A DNA stretch of 64,000 nucleotides from Caenorhabditis remanei (lineage: Eukaryota > Nematoda > Chromadorea > Rhabditida > Rhabditidae): NCBI RefSeq assembly GCF_010183535.1, contig NC_071328.1:3472001-3536000 (forward strand). The letters are read 5' to 3'. The notes under the pieces were generated by a model that searched no databases, had not been told where the DNA came from, and worked only from the letters and a program-made list of their open reading frames with translations. Below are positions 43,113 through 54,700 of the stretch, piece after piece. Every line of letters starts with the position of its first letter. The stretch's first letter is position 1. A program made the position numbers and the translations under genes.

Positions 43113-45102
43113 ATGGATGAGGCCACACTACTCTCTTCGGCTCCACAAGAAGTGTATATACCCCAAAAGTTGAAAGCCTTCATGTCAGGTATCAAAACCA
43201 CTCTGATTTCTAAATTCCCCATCACATAATTAATTTCAGAACCACAAGGCAGCGCTCTGGTGGCTGCGCTCGAGTCACAATTCCAATGCATCATATCAGT
43301 GATCAACGACTTTCTCTCTGTGAAAAGTTCCATTCCGGGAATGCAAGCCGACTTAAGCCAAATCGAGAACATTCTGCGCGATGTGTGGCAAAAGCGGGAT
43401 ATTCAATTGTAAATTATCGGTTGTGAAGGGAAGAAAAATTGATTTTGTTTTGTAGGATGATTCGAGAAGCGGCGCTGAACGCGTCCTGCACCCATACTTG
43501 TCACACAATCCTTCCACGCGCCTACTGCGCCGTCGTCTTTTTCTTCTCTTCTGATATCAAGAGACGGTCTCGATGCAACGATATGATTGTGAGAGTTGTT
43601 AGTATGAAACCGCGCTAGTTATCGTGATATTCAGATCGATCATTTCACTGGGAAGGTCACAATGTTCGGCACCGAGCAATCTGTCAATACGGCGAGAGAG
43701 GTGATGATAGAGTGTCTGACGGAGCACTTCGGGCTTCTGGAAATCGAAATACCCATCACGCGGCGAACTGCGAGAATGGGCTACAACTCGAATGCTATCG
43801 AAATGCCACAGAACTCGTTCAATCCTGAAGTACCGCCTCCACAACTGCCAGCTGTCTGTCACCCGCCGTTCCTCAACAACATCTTCTCGGTTGGTAGAAA
43901 TTCAAGACTTTATTCAAATGTATTTTTTCCAGATTTCTGAGCCAAACGCGATTCTGACATCGACACCTGCATCTGCTCCAGCGCGCGATGGTTCTCTCCT
44001 GCCATTCGACAACCATCTGCTTTTCCCATCTGACTTCTCGGTTCCTCCACCGCAACTGCAGCCTGTCGTCGAGCCACCACCGAAGACCAATAATGTGGAG
44101 AAAATCAAGCATTGGGTACTTTTTCTGGCTAGCTTCGGGACTATTCACAACGATACATTTCGCAGCAGGACGTTCCGCAACCGGATTTTTCGCTGCTATG
44201 CGTTCCACAGCCTCAATTTTTCCGTTTTCAGTGATAACTTGACTTTTTCAGATAATTTATGGTTAGAAAAGTCAAATTTATTGTTAGAGAAAGTAGTTTT
44301 TGAGCTCAAAAGTGGATTTTACGCTGAAAAAGCGGATTTCCAGTTAAAAAACCTGTTTTTCTACTTGAAATTTCGCTGAAAATTACCAAAAATTACCCAA
44401 AATTCCCATTTTCTCACTCGCACAGTCAAAAATTCGATTTCCTCGTCGGAAATTCACTCAACCGGGACTTTTTTGACACAGAAACGCGGTTTTCCGGCTC
44501 AAAAAATGTAGGAAACTGAGAATTACATCAACTTTCAAGCGTCAAAATTGATATTATCACTGAAAAAACGGGAAAATTGAGACTGTGGAGCCGATGGCTG
44601 CGAAACGTCCGGTTGCGAAATGTCTCGTTGCGAAATGTCGCGTTGGGAATTGTCCCAGAGCCCTTTTTCTGGAATAAAACCTTCATATTTTATCGTTTTC
44701 TTCCAGATTCCAACCGCAGAAGTCGGCAAGATTCTCGGAAATCGTGCGGCGATGAAGAAGCAAATCGAAGGCCAATTCAACTGCGTCATCACCGTACACA
44801 CCGAAGTGTATTCGCACTTTGGGATGACGTCCGTCGAGATCATGGCACAAAACAAGGAGCAATGCCGAGGAGCTCGCAACGCGGTGATGTCGCTGATGTC
44901 GGCATATCAGGAGAAGGCGGGCGGCTCCTCGGTCAACGACTCGGGAGTGAACAGCCCGGTGTCGCCGATGACCACCGAGAGTCCTTCGACGACTCCGGAG
45001 AAGCGAGGCGGAAGACAGTACCACAGAAGCAGTTTCCGCGATCAACCGAAGGTGATGCTGGCGTTGACACCACGAAAGATTGCCCCCGCCGTCACTGAAT
45101 AG
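43113..45102 (+). CDS. KH-domain RNA-binding protein (GLD-3/Bicaudal-C-like)
   Basis: Six exons: 43113-43188, 43240-43408, 43456-43588, 43635-43889, 43933-44115 and 44707-45102. Predicted 403 aa. A KH domain lies at about residues 273-337 (IPTAEVGKILGNRAAMKKQI); its GxxG loop reads GNRA, so it is degenerate. The first 170 residues, with periodic hydrophobic positions and a TGKVTMFGTEQSVNTA segment, look like one or two further degenerate KH folds. The middle is Pro-rich; the tail is Ser/Thr/Pro-rich. Degenerate tandem KH arrays of this type occur in GLD-3 and Bicaudal-C. The protein is probably a cytoplasmic mRNA regulator, but I cannot name the orthologue. Exon 4 needs a GTTGGT donor to stay in frame. 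Intron 5 carries arrays related to the repeat at 28558. It is divergent from set-32 and lies upstream of tspo-1. Confidence 0.75.
44137..44660. repeat. Inverted short arrays related to TTTCGCAACTGCGACA (KH gene intron 5)
   Basis: CATTTCGCAGCAGGACGTTCC near 44157 and inverted units TTGCGAAATGTC near 44612-44640 bracket A/T-rich sequence. Next to them, CCACAGCCTCAATTTTTCCG (near 44204) is inverted near 44575-44590. A relative of the latter lies at about 54815 in usp-48 intron 4. Confidence 0.65.
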
Positions 45103-46382
45103 CCTCTTTCACTTTCCTCTTTCATGTAGTATTATTCTAGTACAATGATTTCCCTTTTCCCCCGTTTTTTCTATATTTAGCACCCTCTTTTTCTTTTTGA
45201 AAATTGCGTTTTCGTGTGAATGCTCTCATCTGTTCCATTCCCCTATCATATCCTGTCCTCTCCTCTCCCTACATGTACTTTGTTTTTAGTGATTAATCCT
45301 GTGATACTTTATTTTTCGCCGCCGCCCCCAACGTCAGCTTTTTTGTATGTACAATGTTGTTGGTCGTATTTGTTTTTTTGTGTTATTAATAATATAAAAG
45401 TTTATTGGTTTTATAGTTTTATACGGTCCCTTTTTCTATTTTTATCGAAACTTGTCTGAATATCAGGTTTTATTTTGTTCATTTTGTTCATTACAGCTGT
45501 TTTCTTCTATTTTTCTATCATCATCCCTTTCTCTTGTTTACAGAAAGCTTCTTTTAGTTTTTATTTTTCACTCTCTCTTTCATTTTTCTACAAATTCTAT
45601 CTCACTGGCTTTTTACTACTCAAAAAATGTCAAATTCAACGCATCGTGGCGAATTCGAACGCAATTGGAGCCAACTTCCACACTCAGATGCTCGCGAAGC
45701 ATTTCAAGGTTTCTGCATGTGTCTTTTCGAATAAAGTTGTGTTTCTTTTCACTCATTTTAACCTCACTTTACCCTATGATCCCTTCTTGTTGTGACCGCC
45801 CGCACCTGACCGTCAGCCGCCTCAACATGCGACCATCGAACAGCTGTCAATATATGCGATCGGCTAGTTTAGTTACTTCAGGTTTCAGGATTTTTAAAAC
45901 TTTTTATTGATTCAAAGTTCCACCAATTCTTCAAACGCGGTGCCCTCTCCCGCCTGGCCTCCGTGTCCCAAAATCGATCCACAACAGCATGTTTACTCGT
46001 GTGGCCGCGTCTCGCCCATGTCCTTTACTCTGCTCACTCTCCTCGTCTCGCACACTATTTCTCGCCCTCCATTTTGTTGTTATTTTCCTCGTCGCCTCTC
46101 TATTCCAACGATTTGGCGGCAGCGCGGTGGGAATCATCAACCACCAAGAATTTTTTGTCTCCTCTTTTGTCACTTTTTTTATCAACTGTCTCATTCAGAA
46201 AAATAAACTGAATGATGCAAGTCGCAACTGTTCTTTTTGTGTTGCGTGGATTCCGAGAGATAACGCGAAAAACTTTTTGTGTGCATTTCGTTTTTGTCTT
46301 GCTCTTTCCATTCGACCACTGATTTTCCCTGCTTACAGAGTTTGTTGACAAGCAGCACTGCCAGCTCGCAGCCTACGAAACA
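45103..46382. other. KH-gene 3' UTR and tspo-1 upstream region
   Basis: No firm gene. It is T-rich sequence with several GC-richer patches (about 45640-45720, 45785-45865 and 45925-46025). The first patch can be read as a 35-codon frame, 45627-45734, whose stop codon overlaps an AATAAA at 45730. I cannot tell whether these patches are a non-coding RNA, UTR exons or a decayed gene. An acceptor (CTTACAG, ending 46339) lies 43 nt before the tspo-1 ATG. Confidence 0.4.
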
Positions 46383-46988
46383 ATGCCATTCTGGACCACC
46401 CAAGTGAGATTTTTCACTTATTTTTCAAAAAAAAATATGATTTTCCAGGACACCCGTAACTCGGTTATCTCCTCGCTGATTCCAGCCGGAGCCGCTGTCG
46501 CAGCATTCGTCGCGTTCGCCAAAGATCAACAAGTCGCTGATTGGTGGAGCGCATTGAAGAAGCCAAACTGGGCGCCGAAGGATGTTCGCGTCTACTCCGC
46601 CATAGACCTGCTCACGCTTTCCCCACTCGGATACGCTTCCTATCTCGTCTATAAAAATGGCGGTGGCTTCGATTACAATGACACGAAGTTGGCTCTCGGG
46701 CTATATGGAACTAGTGTGGCCTTGGCTGTCGCCACGATTCCAATTGTGAAGAAGAAGGAGCTCGGATGCTTGTGGAAGAACACGACTGTTGTTAGTTTGA
46801 CGGCCACTGGAGCCGCTTACGCTTTCTACAAGGTATTGTTGCGATAAATCTGAAAATCTTATAAAAATTTAATGCAGATTGACAAGAAAGCCGGCTTCCT
46901 CCTCGTCCCATTCGCTCTCTGGACGGCCTTCTACGCCTACCTCGCCTACTCCATTAAGAAGGAGAATGACCCAATCAAGAACTTGTAA
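46383..46988 (+). CDS. tspo-1: Translocator protein TSPO-1 (TspO/MBR family)
   Basis: Three exons (46383-46403, 46449-46832 and 46878-46988) give 171 aa, the normal TSPO length. Five hydrophobic helices are visible, starting after WTTQDTRN, with the conserved loop WSALKKPNWAPKD and the aromatic C-terminal helix (LWTAFYAYLAYSI). TSPO is an outer-mitochondrial-membrane protein binding cholesterol, porphyrins and benzodiazepine-type ligands. The stop codon is followed by an A/T-rich 3' UTR with overlapping AATAAA signals near 47110. smn-1 starts 341 bp downstream on the same strand, close enough to consider a shared operon. The C. elegans orthologue is C41G7.3 by memory. Confidence 0.95.
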
Positions 46989-47329
46989 TCGACAATAAGA
47001 TATTCCTTCTTTCAAGTTTAGACTCTTCTAAATGAAATTATAACTTTTTCGCGGCGCTCCATCTCAATTCACTATATTTCATCTTATTGCTGTCTTTTAC
47101 TGTAAATAACATAAATAAAATAACCTTTACTACACAAATTACTCGAGTTTTGATTATTTTCCTTTCCTTTTTGATTCTCATTCAATCATATTTCTTCTGC
47201 GGTTTGCATTGCAACGCGCAAGGGGGCGGAGCCTAGATTTGCAAGTCGGGCGCCCGCTTTCCGCAATTTTGGCGCACACAATCTCCACTTTAGCGTCTTT
47301 CGAAAATAACTATTTTTTAGCCTTCAATT
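46989..47329. other. Short spacer between tspo-1 and smn-1
   Basis: It contains the tspo-1 3' UTR and, near 47223, AGGGGGCGGAGCCTAG. The smn-1 ATG follows a TATTTTTTAG acceptor by 9 nt. It could be an operon junction (SL2) or a compact promoter. Confidence 0.5.
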
Positions 47330-48404
47330 ATGACAAACGTGTGGTCAGCAGATGTAAGTTGTGATGTTTTAAAGATTTTCAGAGATAAAAAATCGAATTT
47401 CAGAGCGGAATGGAAGTGGAGGACGTCTGGGACGATACAGATCTCATCAGAATGTACGAGCAATCAATTCAGGAGGTTCATGTAGGGAAATTCGGCGAAA
47501 AACTTTTAAAAATTAAGATTTTTTGAATTTCAGCAGCAAGTTAGTGGAGTGAAGGAGAAGAAATACACAGGAGAAGATGGAAAAACGTATTTAGTGAGTG
47601 GTTTTGCCCTGAAATTCATCAAAATTTATTATAAAAAATTGCAATTTTTCAGTGGAAAGTCGGCGGAAACTGTATGGCGCCATTCGAGGAGAACGGCGAG
47701 ACGAGCTACTACGCGGCGACGATCGATTCGATCGGTGGGAAAGATGATCACGAAGTTCAAGTGACATTTTTGTATTATGGAAACCAGACGACCGCCCATA
47801 TGAAGGATTTGTGGCTGAACGAGGAGGCGATCGCAGAGGCTGTCGCGTCGGAGAAGAAACAGCAGAAAGTTGGGAAAAAAGTGAAAAACGAGCAAGGTAT
47901 TAGAAGACAACTCCTCTTACAACTGCGCCCTATCGCAAACGAGAGAATATCGGCGAGAGACGCAGCGTTTTTTTCCTTTTTTCTCGCGCCGACACAGATT
48001 TTCACCGTTTTTGACCTATTTTCGCTGTTTTCCATAAAAATTTACAAAGAAACTTTTGAAAAAACAGCGAAAATAGGTCAAAAACTGTGAAAATCTGTGT
48101 CGGTGCGAGAAAAAACTCTGCGTCTCTCACCGATACTCTTTCGTTTGCGGTGGAGCGCGGTTGTTATAAAAATGCTCGGCTAATAATTTCACCCCCAAAT
48201 TAGTACATTCCAGGCACTAACTCCTCCACACCAATCCCAAAGATGGCGCCGCCCATCCCTCCGAATATTCTAGCAATGGCGCCTGCCGATAAGCAGGAGG
48301 CGTTGAGTAGTATGCTGATGAGCTGGTATATGAGTGGATATCATACTGGATACTATCAAGCGATGTCGGATCTTGAGGAGCAAGGAGAGAGCTCCGATGA
48401 TTGA
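47330..48404 (+). CDS. smn-1: Survival of motor neuron protein SMN-1
   Basis: Five exons (47330-47353, 47404-47481, 47534-47593, 47653-47896 and 48214-48404) give 198 aa. The N-terminal EDVWDDTDLIRMYEQSI segment is the Gemin2-binding helix. The Tudor domain follows (about residues 55-112: WKVGGNCMAPFEENG...YYAATI, VTFLYYGNQ) and binds dimethyl-arginine on Sm proteins. A Pro-rich stretch precedes the C-terminal YG box (SSMLMSWYMSGYHTGYY) for self-association. SMN organises snRNP assembly in the cytoplasm and in nuclear bodies. Intron 4 contains a palindromic MITE of family B; the other introns are about 50-60 bp. AATAAA lies at 48454-48459. usp-48 ends convergently 310 bp away. Confidence 0.96.
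47916..48169. repeat. Palindromic MITE, family B (smn-1 intron 4)
   Basis: Inverted arms of about 110 bp: AACTGCGCCCTATCGCAAACG at the left and CGTTTGCGGTGGAGCGCGG at the right. Inside are CTCGCGCCGACACAG and AAACAGCGAAAATAGGTC, each with its complement. It has no coding content. Confidence 0.8.
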
Positions 48405-48713
48405 AATTTTACAAGATCTTCCCTTACTTTTTCATTTTTTCCATTTCCATATGAATAAAATTAGCAACACGAAATACTCGCGAAATGTAGAAGCAACAAT
48501 AAGGGGCGACATTCACAAAATAAATAATTTCAGATTTACACCTCTCCGATGTAATTCTTGTCTTCTGAGTAAAACCAGGAAGAATAGATAAGTTAACGGA
48601 TAATTTGTCAGGTTTGAGAGATCCAAAGAATACAAAAATAATAAAGTGGGAATAACCAGGGTAAGAAGAACAAAAATTGTTAAAAACGGCTAGAATGGCG
48701 CAAATTTAAGGAA
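48405..48713. other. Convergent 3' region of smn-1 and usp-48
   Basis: 310 bp holds both 3' UTRs. The smn-1 signal AATAAA is at 48454. I see no standard AATAAA on the minus strand for usp-48 before smn-1 begins, so it may use a variant signal. Confidence 0.5.
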
Positions 48714-51700
48714 TTAATGAGCAAGAGCGGTGTCGACGAAGCCGCGTTCCGGAGCACGATCACCAGTTTCATCGGTTTGTGAAGATGGGGAAAATTGTTG
48801 AGCAATGAGGATAAGAGGCTGAAAATATGGTATTTAGTTTTCTATTTTAATTATCAGCCGAGCACTCTTATTACAACCGCGCCCCGCGGCAAACGAGAGA
48901 GTATCGCAGAGTTTTTTTTTCTCGCGCCGACACGGATTTTCACAGTTTTGACCTATTCTCGCTGTTTTCCATAATTTTTTCGGTAAATTATCATGAAAAA
49001 TAGCGAAAATATGTCAAAAACTGAAAATCTGTAAATCTCGGCGCCAGAAAAAACTCTAAAAACTCTGCGTCTCTCTCACCGATACTCTCTCGTTTGCGGT
49101 GGGGCGCGGTTGTAAAAGGAGTGGTCTCCTAATGAAATTTTGTAAAATTTAGACATACATTGTCATTATTATTTGGCGAAAGTCTCAAATCAAACAACGT
49201 CTTCTGATTGATACTCTTATCAAACTGCTCGCCACCAAGAGTCCGATAGAGCATCTGATCATTCGGTAGTTGATGCGTCTTGTCGTATAATTGAACCTTC
49301 AACTCCATTAACGTATTCGACGACGACATCTTAATCGCGTACACATTCTTCGCACGCCCCCTCCGCGACTTCCCGTTCGCCTTCGTCACATCCTCCTCAT
49401 CACTCAAATTCACCAGTTTCACATAGATATTCTCATTATCGAACAGGTACTTCCGCTCCTCGGTGAACTTTATGTGCTGCTCGAAACACTGCGCACACAT
49501 GTCCAAAATGTTGCCGTTTTCGATGTGTATCGGTTTGGGATCGACGAGAATCGCGTGCTCGTCGCCGGCCTCTTCGAGATTCCGGATTTCGGCGAGGATC
49601 GTGTGCCACTCGTCTTCAGTCAGACCGATGACGTGCGCATCTTTTTGGTTGTCCTGAAAATTATTTTTGAGCATTTTTTTTTCGTTTTCCCGGTTAAACA
49701 CTTTTTTCTTCAAAAATAGCTCGATTTTTGATCTTTTTTCTATTTTTCCGTGTAAAAATGCGTTTCTAATGAGAAAATCATACTAGAAACTAGTTTTCTG
49801 AAAGAAAAAAACAGTCAAAATCATGAAATTTTGTCGAGTTTTCGAATTTTCAATCGATTTTTGAGCAATTTTTTTTCTCGTTTTCTCGGTTAAGCGAGGA
49901 TTCTGAATTTCAATCAAAAACACTTTTTTCTTCAAAAATAGCTGAAGAATTCCTTCGTGCTCTCCTCGTGGACTAAGCGGAAAATCGAATTTTTGGTCAA
50001 GTTTTGTGGTTTTTTCTTGATTTTTCATGTTTAATTGCGCCAAAATTTTTTTTCAATTTTTTTTTCAATTTTGGAAATTTTTCCTCGAAAAAGTGACAAT
50101 TTATAATGATTCTTCAGAATTTCTTCTAATTATGAATGATAGCCGGAAATTTGACGTTTTTGCATAAAAATTCAAAAATTCGAAAAAAAAGAAAAAGAAC
50201 TTTGGCGCCAATTTGTCCACGAGGAGTACACGAAGCCCAAAACCATTTCCAGACGTTTGCTTTACTATTAGCACGGAACGCGTATTACAACCGCGCTCTA
50301 CCGAAACCGAAGAAAATTGTGTGCGAAATTGAGATACGCAGAGAAAAAGAGACATTTCTCAAGGCGATTTCGGTGGAGCGCAGTTGTAAGAACTGTAAAT
50401 CTCACCATTTTCCAACAGGTTAATTTTTTTTTAAATATCATTGCTTTATGCCCCCAAATCCGTTAAAAATCCGATAATTTATTGAAAAGAGAGAGAGCGA
50501 GAGACGCAGACTTTTCTCAACCAACCTCCGTAAGAAATCCCTTAAACGGCTGCTGATGCTGACAAATCAGACATTCCTGACAGATCGACGGTGGACTCGT
50601 CGATTGTCGATTCGTCAACTTTTTCAACTTTTCAATGAAAACACTGCAGATCCCAAATTTCACATCCGTTTCCTCACTCTTCGCCTCGGCGCGTGCCTCC
50701 ACAGCCTTCAACGTGTCGTTGATTCGTTTCCGCATCTCTTTCACCAAAACCCGCATATTATCCGTCCCATTCTGAGCGTCCACCTCCATTTGACGACACT
50801 CTGCACACACTGGCTGAGAGCATGAGACTTCGTAGCACTCGTCAAAGTAACCTTTCAGTCGTGACCACTCTTCCGGCGAGACGGAATGTCTGAATTGACT
50901 GAAATTGATGCCGCCGTGAGCACAACGAAGTTCCGAGTTGAATTCGATATTCTCAACGGGTTTCAAGATTTCCGGATCGATTGTGTCCACAGGGCGTGTT
51001 GGATTCTGATGATCCAACGACAGATTCATAGAATTCTCCTCGTCTTCCTCCATGACAGACTCCGTCATACCTTCCTCATCGAGTTTTTGCATTTTTTCAG
51101 GAACTTCTGATTTCCTTACAAACGGACGACCTCGTGGACGCTTCAAACCCGATAACGATGGGTAGTTTGCATCAGTTTTCTGCACGGAGACTGGATCGAA
51201 ACTCAGCGTTCCCTTCTTTGTATGCAACTTGGCCAACTTATTTTCTCGATTTGTGATCGCTGATTTCTTGAAATTCGACAGTGCAAATTTCGCCACGTAG
51301 ACATGACCTTCCGGGCGTTCCGATGGATTTTTGACGGAGCATCGTTGTCGTTCCTCCTTCAGAATCCGCCGAACCATCTTGTCGTCCTCCTCGAGTTGAT
51401 TGCTGAAGATACCCTCTTCTCGCATTTCGAGGATACATTCCATGCAAATGTCTTCGCTGAAAATGGGGGAAAATTGATGAATTCGAATAAGAAATCAGTC
51501 AAAATCCAAAATTTTTGAATTTTTTTTGCGAAGAATTCAAATTTTCGTCAAAAATGTTCACATTTTCGATGAAAAATCGAAAAATGCAAAAAATTGTTTC
51601 ATTTTTGAAGCTATGCCTTCGGGCCTTCCCAAAAAGTATTTTTGTGTTGTGTAAATTGTAATTTTCAGAGAAAAACTTGAAAATATCTGATAAATGTGAA

Positions 51701-54700
51701 TTTTCTGCTAAAAATTTAGAAAATCGTGGATTTTTGCAAGAGCTTTTTTTAAAAGAAAAATCGGGGAAAAAAGATAAAATCCGAGATTTTTTGCAAAAAC
51801 ACAAATTTTCCTGAATAAAATTATGATTTTCAGATTAAAAAAGGGTTTTTACACCTAATTTTCTCTACAAAAAGCTAGAAAAAGCTTGAATTTACTAATG
51901 GAAAACTGATTTTTCACTTCAAAATTCACTCTAAAACCTCTAAAATTTCAATCCAAACTTACGCTGTGAACACAAAAAACGTATTTTCAGCGAAAATCTT
52001 GAACTTGAAAATGTGATTTTCCAGCTAAAAATGGAAAAAAAAATCGTGAAAAATCTGACATTAGAAATGGGAAAGCATGCGATCAACATTAAAAGCTTGT
52101 ATTTTCGCAAGAATTTTTTAGAAAAATTGAGAAAAAATTAGAAAATCCGAGAGATTTAGAGTTTTCAAACCGAACGTTCACTTCAAAAATAGAAAAATAA
52201 CTCCAGAATTTCCACCTTTCGATACTTACGCTGTGAACACAAAAAGGTCTCTCTCCTTATCCGCCTGCGGGTACACCTTCTCCCCATTATCATACACAAC
52301 CTTCACCCTGAAATCGTATTCTCTGAGCAACGTCATCGCCGGCGCTCTCGACACCGCTTTGACATCTCCATAGAGAATCGGATCGATCGACATCTTCCCA
52401 TGACCACAAACAGACATTTCATGAGAACTTAGAAGCGCGGCGACTCTCGTGGAGACCGGTTGCTTCTGTGGGCTCGTCAGAGGCGTCTGATTCTGATTCC
52501 CGGCGGATTTCCTGGGGGACCGTGTATTCGTGAAAACATATTTCACATCTCCATTCTTCTGACGCGTCCGTTTTTTGTGCTCCGGTTCCTGTGCCACGTC
52601 GACAGTGGGAAGTGCCGATTCCTCCATTGCAATCGCTAATATATCTATCTCTTTTGTAGGGGTGCCTTCAGAATTATCGATTATTTCTTCCATAGAAGCG
52701 TCGGTGTTCGTGGCTTCTGGCGTCTCAGTTTCAGCACGCTCTTCGTCTTGCCCATCTTCTACAGCTCCAACTCCAGAAGCTGACGTCGACGGACCTTCTT
52801 CTGAATTCAAATGTTTCATCTGATCTGCTTCAGAAGCCGCAATCGCCGCCGCGAGATCCTCATCCTCCGTAGTCGTCGTCTTCTTCTCCTCCTCCTTCTC
52901 CGATTTCTCCTTTTTCTTCTTCTTCTTCTCGCCCTTCGCCACTTCATACTCCATCGCAAGCACGTCAGTCAGCAATGAAATCGGCAAAAAGGCGATTTCA
53001 TTCGGTTTTTCATACTTATCAATATGAGTTTCCAGTTTTGTATTCGAAGTTTTCAGTTTGTTAATCCTCCGCTCCAAATCATACAACCTTTTCTCGCTTT
53101 TCTCAATCTTTTTCTTGGTTAAACCCTCGAAAAGCTCCTCAATCGCATGTTTCGAGTCCTTGATGAGCTCCTCGGAAGGTAGAATAGGGTGTGGAAGTGG
53201 GAGAATCGCGTCACGACGACGATAGAGGAGACCATAACACGCTTTCTGGTCAGTTGGATATTTTTCTTTGTCTTTTCGACGCGATTTCTCCACTTTTCCA
53301 GTCGTTGGCTTGTCGGTTCCAGGTGGTTTTGCGATGGATTCGACGGTCTGGAAAAGGTGATTTCTTCCGTAAGAAATTAAGAATGTTTATCTCAATTTTA
53401 CGAAAAATGTGTCTTTTGAGACCAAAAATGAACATTTGAACCTCTAAAAGTTCAAAATTAATTTTCAGCCCGATTAACACAAATTTCATCCAAAGAGCAC
53501 TTTTAGAGCACTTTTCGAGTCGGAAAATAAAAATTTCGGTAGATTTCTATTTTGAAACGTCCCTTTGGAGGTGATGGTGAAAATCCCATTTTTCTCGTAA
53601 AAAACTTCAAATTTCCATCGAATCTTCCAGATTAGAGTTGGGAATCTCCCGAACAAAAATTAGGAATGTTTTGCTCAATTTTACGAAAAAATGTGCTTTT
53701 TGAGACCGAAATTGCACATTCTGAAGTAGAGTTTCTAAATTTTCACAAAAAGTTCAGAATTTTCAGTCCAATTAACACAAATTTCATCAAATTTCGAGCG
53801 TTTTTAATAAACTTTTTCACTCTTGGTGTCGGAAAATCAAAATGTATGTAAATTTAGAATGATTTGGAGGTGAAAATCCCATTTTTCTCGTTAAAATCTT
53901 CAAATTTGCATAGATTCTTCCAGATTTTCAGCCCCAACCCAATTCGCCGATGAAAAATGAAAATTTTGAGCCATTTCACAGCAAAAATTGCAAATTTCAA
54001 CACGAAAACTTAATTTTTCCTGATAAAACCATCATTTTGTCCTCAAATCTTTTAAAGTTTCGTGAAAATCCCATTTTTCTCGTAAAAACTTCAAATTTCC
54101 ATCGAATCTTCCAGAGCTTCAAATCACAAAAGAAAAACCCCCGATTCGAATATCACAATTTTTTGACATTTCGGTTTGAAAGACCTGATTTTTAGTGATT
54201 TTAGAGCAATAATGCACATTTTGACGTAAAATCTCAAAATTTTCTCAAAAAGTTCAAAATTTTTAGCCCATTTCGGTGAATTTCGATTTCCAATCGTTCC
54301 GCAATCAATTTTAAGTGATTTGGAGTTGAAAATTCCAATTTTTTTTTACGAATTTCAGACATTTCAGAGCAAAAAATGAAAATTTTAACACGAAAACTTA
54401 GTTTTCCCTCTTAAAACCATCCCAAACTCCCACAATACCTCATCATTATATCGATACCACTTCTGATTCAGCGGACTTTTGATCAAATCATAATAATGGC
54501 CACACTCAGCATTGCTACCCTCATGAATCGTCACAGCGAACAAATCGTAAAATTCCGCGGGCGGCGCATTCTTTAAATCAGTTCTCTGGAAAGCTCTCGC
54601 TGGAATTTCTCTCGGATAAGCCATCGGAGTCTTCAGCTTCTGCCGTCCTTTCGCTGTGTACTTGTATCGATTTAGTTGAATCACAATGACAGGAGGGAGT

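Noticed and set aside
44577..45098. 173-codon frame overlapping the last exon of the KH gene
   Set aside because: It is a shadow frame of the KH exon; the frame giving the KH signature joins correctly to the upstream exons.
45475..45795. 106-codon frame downstream of the KH gene
   Set aside because: It is mostly Phe/Ser/Leu from T-rich DNA, and only a short middle part looks coding-like; kept only as a weak observation.
50556..53380. Plus-strand frames opposite usp-48 exons
   Set aside because: They are antisense shadows; the minus-strand frames connect with phased introns into a full deubiquitinase.
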